Of a stretch of 12,049 bases of DNA, positions 6,561 through 12,049 are shown in pieces. A model generated the notes under the pieces. The model ran no database searches. It was not told the origin of the DNA and was given only the letters and a program-made list of their open reading frames with translations. Within the stretch, counting starts at the first letter, position 1. Each line of letters begins with the position of its first letter. This DNA is from Burkholderiales bacterium (GTDB lineage: Bacteria; Pseudomonadota; Gammaproteobacteria; Burkholderiales; Burkholderiaceae), in NCBI GenBank assembly GCA_947372535.1, contig CANBUA010000133.1, forward strand, positions 1 through 12,049. The letters run 5' to 3'. Both the position numbers and the translations under genes were made by a program.

Positions 6561-9500
6561 ATGAAGCGGACTCAGCGCGCATTTTCTGGTGGGCCGGTTG
6601 TGGAGTCGCTGGAGCCCCGCATCCTGTATTCGGCGGACGTGGGCCTCCTGGCTGGCCTCGCCACCGACACCACCAGCCTTCACCAGCCGCAGCAAGCTGC
6701 CAGCGTCTTGCAGGAGGCCGCCAACGGCGCGCGCCACGACATTGTGTTCGTGGATGCGGCGGTGGCCGATGCGGATCAGCTGATCGCCGACATTCGCGCG
6801 CAGGCGGCGGCTGGCCGCGACGTCGAGGTGGTCCGCATTGCCGCCGACGAGGACGGCATCGCGCGCATCACCCAGGTGCTCGATGCGCGCCAGGACGTGG
6901 CGGCGGTGCATGTGATCTCCCACGGTCAGGATGGCGCCTTGCGCTTGGGCAATGCCCTGCTGGATCAGGCCACGCTGATGGTCAGGGCGCCCGAGGTGGC
7001 GTCCTGGGGCGCCGCCATGGCGCAAGGCGGCGACCTGCTGCTCTACGGTTGCGATGTGGCGGCCACCGCTGTCGGCCAGGATTTCGTGCGCGACCTGGCC
7101 ATGCTGGCCGGGGTGGACGTGGCGGCCAGCACCGACCTCACCGGTAACGCGGGCTGGGGCGGTGATTGGGTGCTGGAGTTCCAGCAGGGGCGCATCGACG
7201 CGGCGGCGGCGCTCTCGGTGCAGGCGCAAGCGAGCTGGCAGGGCGAGCTGGCCACGCAATCGATCAGTTTTCTCGAAGGCGCGGGTTACACCGGCACGCA
7301 GGACGCAACGGTCTCTTCCTTTCCCTTGGCGAGCACGCTGCTCAGCGATGGGACCAGCACCACGATGACGCTCATCGGCTCGACCAAGGTGGGCTTGCTG
7401 CGCTTTGACAACATCTTCGGCAGCGGCTCCGGGCAGATCCCTTTGGGCGCGACCATTACCAGCGCCAGCCTCATCCTGGCCGATGCCGGCAACACCATCG
7501 GTTCGCCACAGATCTCGATGTACCGCATGCTCAAGACCTGGTCGGAGTCCTCGACGTGGAACAGCATGGGCAACGGGATTTCGTTCGACAACGTGGAGGC
7601 GTCCAGCACGGCCGACACCACCTCCTTCGATGCCAACGGCCGCTACCTGTTCTCGTCCACCTCGTCGTTGGTCGCGACGGTGCAGGCCTGGTCCAACGGC
7701 GCCGCCAACCACGGCTGGGCACTGATGAACAACAGTGGTTCGGCGAGCCTGGTGTCGTCTGAGGGCAGCATCGGATCGCGCCCCATCCTCAGCATCAGCT
7801 ACACCGTGCCAGCGCCCGTGCTGGACCTCGATGCCAACAACAGCTCGGGCGTGGCAGGCACGGGTTTCGCCAATGGTTTCACGCAAGGCGGTGGGCCCGT
7901 GGCTGCCGCGGATTCGGACGCCAGTTTGACGGCCCCCACCGCCAACCTGAGCCAGCTGACCGTGCAGATCGCCAACTTGCAGAACGGCGCGGCCGAAGCC
8001 CTGGCGGCCAATGTGACCGGCACGGCCATCACGGCGGCGTACAACAGCGCATCGGGTTTGCTGACGCTGAGTGGCACGGACACGGCGGCGCATTACCAGC
8101 AGGTGCTGCGCACCGTCACCTACGACAACACCGCCAGCAACCCCGCCGGCGTGGGCCGCACGCTCAACTTCGTGGCCACCGGCGCGAACGGCGGCACGGC
8201 CTCGGCCAGCAGCACCCTCAGCGTGGTGCTCTTGAACAAGGCGCCCACGGCCACCATCACGCCGGGCAGCTACGGCGCCACCGAGCGTGTGGCCCTGAAC
8301 CTGCACGGCACGGGCATGTCGATCGCCGACGCGGATGCGGGTACGGGCAGCGTGACCGCCAAGCTATCGGCCTCGGCTGGGGTCTTCAATGCAAGTGCAG
8401 GCACCTCGGGCGCGGTGATCGTCGGCAATGGCACCAGCGCGTTGACCTTGACAGGCACCCTGACGCAGATCAACAACCTGCTGGCCGGCAACAGCGCGGC
8501 GACCTTGACCTACACCGTCAACAGCTCGACCCCGGTGGCCTCTGACACCATCACGCTGCTGGTCAACGACCAGGGCAATTCGGGGGCCGGTGGTGCCAAG
8601 ACAGGCAGCGCCAGCGCCGCAGTCAGCATCGCAGCGGTGAACGAGGCGCCCACGGCCACGATGACCCGCAGCAGCTACAGCGCCACGGAGAACATCGCCT
8701 TGAGCTTGCAAGGCACGGGCCTGTCGATCGCGGATGTGGACGCCGGCAATGCCACGGTGGTGGCGACGGTGTCCTCCTTGTCCGGCGTGCTCCAGGCCGG
8801 AGCCGGCTCGTCGGGCGTGACCATCGCGAACAACGGCACGGGCGCTGTGCGCCTGACCGGCACCATCGCGCAGATCAACAACCTGTTGGCCGGCAGCCAG
8901 GGCGGCACGCTGAGCTACACGGCCTCTGGCGAGAACCCGCCCACCAGCGACACGCTCACCTTGCAGGTGAACGATCAGGGCAACACTGGCACGGGCGGGC
9001 CGTTGACCGGCAGCGTGAGCCGGGCCATCAGCATCACCCAGGTCAACGACGCGCCGACGGCCAGCATCACGCAGACCAGCTACAACGCCACGGAGCGCGT
9101 GGCCTTGGCCCTGCACGGCACGGGCTTGAGCGTCTCCGACCCCGATGCCGGCCTGACCAATATGACGGTGACCTTGTCATCCGGCGCCGGCGTGTTCAAC
9201 GCATTGCCTGGCAGCTCCGGTGTGACGGTGGCCGGCAACAACAGCACCTCGCTGACGCTGACGGGCACGCTGACGCAGATCAACAATCTGCTGGCTGGCA
9301 ATCTGGCCGGAACGGTGTCCTACACCGTCACCAGCAGCAACCCGCCGCCCGCGGACACGATCACGCTGCTGGTCAACGACCAGGGCCACAGCGGCACGGG
9401 CGGTGCCAGGACGGGCAGCGCGAGCGCCGTGGTGAACATCGCGGCGGTCAACGATGGGCCGGGTGCCGTCGTCACGCGTTCTAGCTACACGGCCGTCACC

Positions 9501-12049
9501 CAGGTCAGCCTGAATCTGCACGGCACAGGCCTGTCGGTCAGCGATCCGGATTCAGGCTCGGCGCCGGTCCGGGTCACTTTGTCGGTCGGCTTTGGCACCC
9601 TCAACGCCGCGGCGGGCACGACGGGCGTGACGGTATCGGGTTCGGGCACGGACACGGTGGTGCTGACAGGCACGGTGGCCCAACTGAACAACCTGCTCAA
9701 TGGCGCCTTGAACGGCACGCTCAGTTACCTCATCGGCAGTGGCACCCTGGTGTCGGCCGACACGCTCAGCCTCCAGATCAACGACCTGGGCAACACGGGC
9801 AGCGGCGGTGCCAAATTGGCCAGCGCCAGCGCGGGCATCCTGGTCGTGGTCGGCAACCCCTTGGTCAACACGCCGCCGCTGGCCAACATCAGCCAGGGCA
9901 GCTACCAGGCCGTTGAAAACGTGGCCTTGAACCTGCATGGCACAGGTTTGGCCATCGACGATGCCGATGCGGGCAACAGCGCTGTCACGGCCACCTTGTC
10001 GGTGGTGAGCGGGGTGCTGCGTGTGTCCGCTGGGACAACGGGCGTGGCCGTGGTGGGCGATGGCAGCTCGGTGCTGACCCTGACGGGCACTTTGCTGCAG
10101 ATCAACGACCTGCTGGCGGGCAATGCCTCGGCCAGCCTGACCTACCTGGCCAGCGGGCCCACACCGCCGGCCAGCGATCTGCTCACCTTGCAGGTCGATG
10201 ACCAGGGCAACACGGGCCTGGGCGGGCCCATGACCGGCCTCGCCAGTGCCATCGTGAACATCGAGGCCGTCAACGACGCGCCGGTGGCCACGATCACCCA
10301 GGGCAGCTACAACGCCACCGAGCGGGTGCCGCTGGCTTTGCATGGCACGGGCTTGTCGATCTTTGACGCCGATGCGGGCAGTGGCCAGGTGATGGCCATC
10401 CTCTCGTCATCCAGCGGCACCTTCCATGCTCAGGCGGGTAACTTGGGCGTGGCCATTGCCAACAACGACACCGCCGTGATCACCTTGACGGGCACCATCG
10501 CCCAGATCAACGACCTGCTGGCCGGCAGCGGTGGGGCCACCTTGAGCTACATGGTGAGCTCGCAGGCACCTCCGGCCACCGACCTCATCACCCTGCTGGT
10601 CAATGACCAGGGCAGCAGCGGCGACGACGGGGCCAAGTCGGGCAGTGCCAGCGTGGCGGTCGCCATCACGGCCATCAACAATGCGCCGGCCGCGTCCATC
10701 GCACAAGGCAGCTACAGCGCCACCGAGCGTGTGCCGTTGAGCCTGCATGGCACGGGTTTGTCCATCGCGGATCCGGACGCGGGTAACGCCCTGGTGGTGG
10801 CGCGCCTGTCTTCGCTCGTGGGCCTGCTGCATGCCGATGCAGGCACGAGCGGCGTGCTGATTTCTGGCAACGACAGCACCTCGATGACCTTGACAGGCAC
10901 GGTGGACCGCATCAACGACTTGCTGGCCGGGCGTACCTCGGGCACGCTGAGCTACACGGTGCCAGGCTCCACGCCGCCGTCGTCCGACACGCTCACGCTG
11001 GCGGTCGATGACCAGGGTTCAAGTGGCACAGGTGGTGCCTTGACGGCCAGCGCCAGCGTTGGCGTGGTGATCACGGCCGTCAACGAGGCACCGATGGCCG
11101 CCATCACCCAAAGCAGCTACCAAGCGACCGAGCAGATGCCCTTGAATCTGCATGGCACGGGCCTGTCGGTGTCCGATGCCGACGCGGGCAGTGCCCTGGT
11201 GACGGCCACCTTGTCGTCTTCAGCAGGTGGCGTGCTGCGTGCCGATGCGGGCACGTCGGGGGTGCTGATCACGGGCAACGATGGCACCGCCATCACGCTC
11301 CAGGGCACGGTCGATCAGATCAACGACCTGTTGGCCGGGCACCTCAATGCCACCTTGACCTACACCATCGTCAGCGATGCACCACCTGCCTCCGACACGC
11401 TCACGCTGCACATTGACGATGAGGGCGGCAGCGGCGTGGGCGGGGCCTTGACCGGCGAGGCCAGCGTCACGGTCAACGTCACGGCGGTCAATGACGCGCC
11501 GGTGGTCACCGTGACTCAGGCGCTCTACGATGCCACTGAAGATGTGGCGCTGAACCTGCATGGCACGGGCCTGTCCATCGGTGATGCGGATGCCGCCTCC
11601 AGCCTCTTGAGCATGACCCTGTCCACCGTCTCGGGCACCTTGCGCGCCGATGCGGGCTCAAGCGGCGTGAGCATCTTGAACAACGACTCGAACTCGCTCA
11701 CCTTGATCGGCTCGGTCGATCAGATCAATGACCTGCTGGCAGGCCAAGCTTCGGCCACCTTGAGTTACCTGGCATCGGGCCCCACGCCACCGGTCTCGGA
11801 CACGCTCACGCTGCTGGTCGTGGACCAGGGGCTGAGCCTGAGCGTCAGCTCCACGATTGCCGTGGCGGCGGTCAACGATGCGCCTTCGGTGCTGGTCCCT
11901 GGGGGTGGTTACCAAGTCATGGCCGGCACTGCGCTGGCTTTGCAAGGCACGGGCATGTCGATCGCCGATCCGGATTCAGGGGGCAGCGCGGTGGTGGCCA
12001 CACTGAGCTCGGCGGCCGGCGTGTTGGCCGTGGACGTGGGCACCTCGGG
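6561..12049 (+). CDS. Giant LEPR/DUF4347/cadherin-like repeat surface protein, 5' part
   Basis: One frame stays open from ATG 6561 to the window end (1829 codons, no stop), so the C-terminus is missing. Residues 1-30 carry the LEPR motif (VESLEPRILYSADV, LEPR at 17-20) typical of very large bacterial surface proteins. Residues about 58-208 are a DUF4347 domain with VHVISHGQDG (His121) and LLLYGCDVAA (Cys164), then VAASTDLTGNAGWGGDW. Residues about 234-415 resemble DNRLRE/CBM96 domains (LLRFDNIF, KTWSESSTWN, HGWALMNN). Residues about 418-558 form a beta-rich module beginning VLDLDANNSSG. From residue 559 a repeat of about 135 residues is tandemly copied. There is no Sec signal peptide, which fits type I secretion through a C-terminal signal beyond the edge; this is an inference. 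Likely role: adhesin or biofilm protein. An in-frame ATG at 6486 would add 25 residues; 6561 is preferred because it yields the usual basic MKR start before LEPR. Confidence 0.9.
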   Translation, partial: MKRTQRAFSGGPVVESLEPRILYSADVGLLAGLATDTTSLHQPQQAASVLQEAANGARHDIVFVDAAVADADQLIADIRAQAAAGRDVEVVRIAADEDGIARITQVLDARQDVAAVHVISHGQDGALRLGNALLDQATLMVRAPEVASWGAAMAQGGDLLLYGCDVAATAVGQDFVRDLAMLAGVDVAASTDLTGNAGWGGDWVLEFQQGRIDAAAALSVQAQASWQGELATQSISFLEGAGYTGTQDATVSSFPLASTLLSDGTSTTMTLIGSTKVGLLRFDNIFGSGSGQIPLGATITSASLILADAGNTIGSPQISMYRMLKTWSESSTWNSMGNGISFDNVEASSTADTTSFDANGRYLFSSTSSLVATVQAWSNGAANHGWALMNNSGSASLVSSEGSIGSRPILSISYTVPAPVLDLDANNSSGVAGTGFANGFTQGGGPVAAADSDASLTAPTANLSQLTVQIANLQNGAAEALAANVTGTAITAAYNSASGLLTLSGTDTAAHYQQVLRTVTYDNTASNPAGVGRTLNFVATGANGGTASASSTLSVVLLNKAPTATITPGSYGATERVALNLHGTGMSIADADAGTGSVTAKLSASAGVFNASAGTSGAVIVGNGTSALTLTGTLTQINNLLAGNSAATLTYTVNSSTPVASDTITLLVNDQGNSGAGGAKTGSASAAVSIAAVNEAPTATMTRSSYSATENIALSLQGTGLSIADVDAGNATVVATVSSLSGVLQAGAGSSGVTIANNGTGAVRLTGTIAQINNLLAGSQGGTLSYTASGENPPTSDTLTLQVNDQGNTGTGGPLTGSVSRAISITQVNDAPTASITQTSYNATERVALALHGTGLSVSDPDAGLTNMTVTLSSGAGVFNALPGSSGVTVAGNNSTSLTLTGTLTQINNLLAGNLAGTVSYTVTSSNPPPADTITLLVNDQGHSGTGGARTGSASAVVNIAAVNDGPGAVVTRSSYTAVTQVSLNLHGTGLSVSDPDSGSAPVRVTLSVGFGTLNAAAGTTGVTVSGSGTDTVVLTGTVAQLNNLLNGALNGTLSYLIGSGTLVSADTLSLQINDLGNTGSGGAKLASASAGILVVVGNPLVNTPPLANISQGSYQAVENVALNLHGTGLAIDDADAGNSAVTATLSVVSGVLRVSAGTTGVAVVGDGSSVLTLTGTLLQINDLLAGNASASLTYLASGPTPPASDLLTLQVDDQGNTGLGGPMTGLASAIVNIEAVNDAPVATITQGSYNATERVPLALHGTGLSIFDADAGSGQVMAILSSSSGTFHAQAGNLGVAIANNDTAVITLTGTIAQINDLLAGSGGATLSYMVSSQAPPATDLITLLVNDQGSSGDDGAKSGSASVAVAITAINNAPAASIAQGSYSATERVPLSLHGTGLSIADPDAGNALVVARLSSLVGLLHADAGTSGVLISGNDSTSMTLTGTVDRINDLLAGRTSGTLSYTVPGSTPPSSDTLTLAVDDQGSSGTGGALTASASVGVVITAVNEAPMAAITQSSYQATEQMPLNLHGTGLSVSDADAGSALVTATLSSSAGGVLRADAGTSGVLITGNDGTAITLQGTVDQINDLLAGHLNATLTYTIVSDAPPASDTLTLHIDDEGGSGVGGALTGEASVTVNVTAVNDAPVVTVTQALYDATEDVALNLHGTGLSIGDADAASSLLSMTLSTVSGTLRADAGSSGVSILNNDSNSLTLIGSVDQINDLLAGQASATLSYLASGPTPPVSDTLTLLVVDQGLSLSVSSTIAVAAVNDAPSVLVPGGGYQVMAGTALALQGTGMSIADPDSGGSAVVATLSSAAGVLAVDVGTS
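6732..7184 (+). other. DUF4347 domain of the giant protein
   Basis: Codons about 58-208. The domain begins HDIVFVDAAV, has a conserved-looking ISHG (119-122) in a strand-turn context and, 43 residues after the His, LYGCDVA with Cys164. It ends in STDLTGNAGWGGDW. DUF4347 is regularly found at the N-terminus of very large bacterial surface proteins together with LEPR. The His-Gly / Cys spacing resembles clan CD cysteine peptidases (CHAT, caspase-like), which is my inference and not an established function. Confidence 0.8.
7260..7808 (+). other. DNRLRE / CBM96-like beta-sandwich domain of the giant protein
   Basis: Codons about 234-416. Starting SISFLEGAGYTGTQDATVSS, it continues with VGLLRFDNIFGSGSGQIPLG, a Leu/Ile-rich strand pair (TITSASLILADAG), KTWSESSTWNSMGNGISFD, and HGWALMNNSGSASLVSSEGS before RPILSISYTV. 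This order (RFD, strand pair, W.E..TWN, GWAL, SSE, RP.L.I.Y) matches DNRLRE/CBM96-type modules, some of which bind polysaccharide. A glycan ligand is possible but not shown. Confidence 0.7.
8235..12049 (+). repeat. Tandem array of 135-residue cadherin-like repeats, at least 9.4 copies
   Basis: Unit starts, taken at the Asn of the NxAP/NxPP/NDGP linker, are 8235, 8640, 9045, 9450, 9867, 10272, 10677, 11082, 11490 and 11874; the tenth is cut by the edge. Spacings are 405, 405, 405, 417, 405, 405, 405, 408 and 384 bases, all multiples of three. Each unit reads roughly: NDAPxAxITQxSYxATE, then LNLHGTGLSIADADAG, a valine/serine-rich strand, LTLTGTxxQINxLLAG, SDTLTLLVNDQGNxGxGG, and AVNDAP into the next unit. 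The DADAG and NDQG acidic turns and the ND.AP linkers recall calcium-binding cadherin-like and VCBS-type repeats; calcium binding is inferred. Nucleotide identity is partial, so the array is old rather than a fresh expansion. Confidence 0.93.

Noticed and set aside
6555..8306. 583-codon open frame on the minus strand opposite the giant gene
   Set aside because: The translation is Arg/Gly/His/Val-rich without domain features, while the opposite strand encodes DUF4347 and DNRLRE-like domains. It is a third-position GC artefact.
8270..11945. Series of similar minus-strand frames recurring every 405 bases (products like MPASRLLICV...VPVPCRF)
   Set aside because: They recur only because the sense strand is a tandem coding repeat; each is the reverse complement of the same part of a unit. 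They show no start signals or independent conservation.
8235..12049. Regularly spaced repeats considered as a CRISPR or intergenic repeat array
   Set aside because: The 405-base units are entirely coding, in frame and protein-like, without short identical repeats and unique spacers.

Overview
This window looks like a chromosomal segment of a GC-rich betaproteobacterium, probably Burkholderiales (Comamonadaceae/Sphaerotilaceae-like). That placement comes from the strong G/C bias at third codon positions and from recognising the proteins: an AmiE that matches the classical enzyme residue for residue at its catalytic sites, an LRR-kinase of a type common in this order, and a LEPR/DUF4347 surface protein. 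No database search was possible, so it is an inference. I see no tRNA, rRNA, CRISPR array, insertion sequence or phage gene.

Left part (1-2352), all minus strand: the 5' end of an RsmB/NOP-type RNA methyltransferase runs off the left edge. A sterol desaturase/fatty acid hydroxylase family membrane protein overlaps it by 23 bases, and aliphatic amidase AmiE lies upstream of both. A strong imperfect hairpin sits between amiE and the desaturase start codon.

Middle part (2353-5288): a small conserved-type hypothetical gene (+) converges on, and overlaps by 28 bases, the ribosome-rescue factor gene arfB (-). Upstream of arfB on the same strand are a glutathione S-transferase and a cytoplasmic leucine-rich-repeat protein kinase. 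The last two are only 7 bases apart, so kinase-GST-arfB may be one transcription unit.

Right part (5289-12049), plus strand: a ChaA-type calcium/cation:proton antiporter, a 204-base gap rich in inverted repeats, and then one open frame from 6561 to the right edge (at least 1829 codons, no stop). It encodes a giant surface-type protein with an N-terminal LEPR motif, a DUF4347 domain, a DNRLRE/CBM96-like domain, a beta-rich module, and at least nine and a half tandem copies of a repeat of about 135 residues. The repeats have near-constant 405-base spacing. Because it does not end in the window, its C-terminus, secretion signal and any type I secretion genes are not visible. This is the most interesting object here. 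It combines a possible His/Cys clan-CD-like domain, a possible glycan-binding domain and a cadherin-like stalk, and its length variants fall only at certain repeats and always keep the frame.

The genes left of the giant protein are mostly housekeeping or metabolic and show no obvious shared pathway. I found nothing that amounts to a clearly new defence or mobile system.
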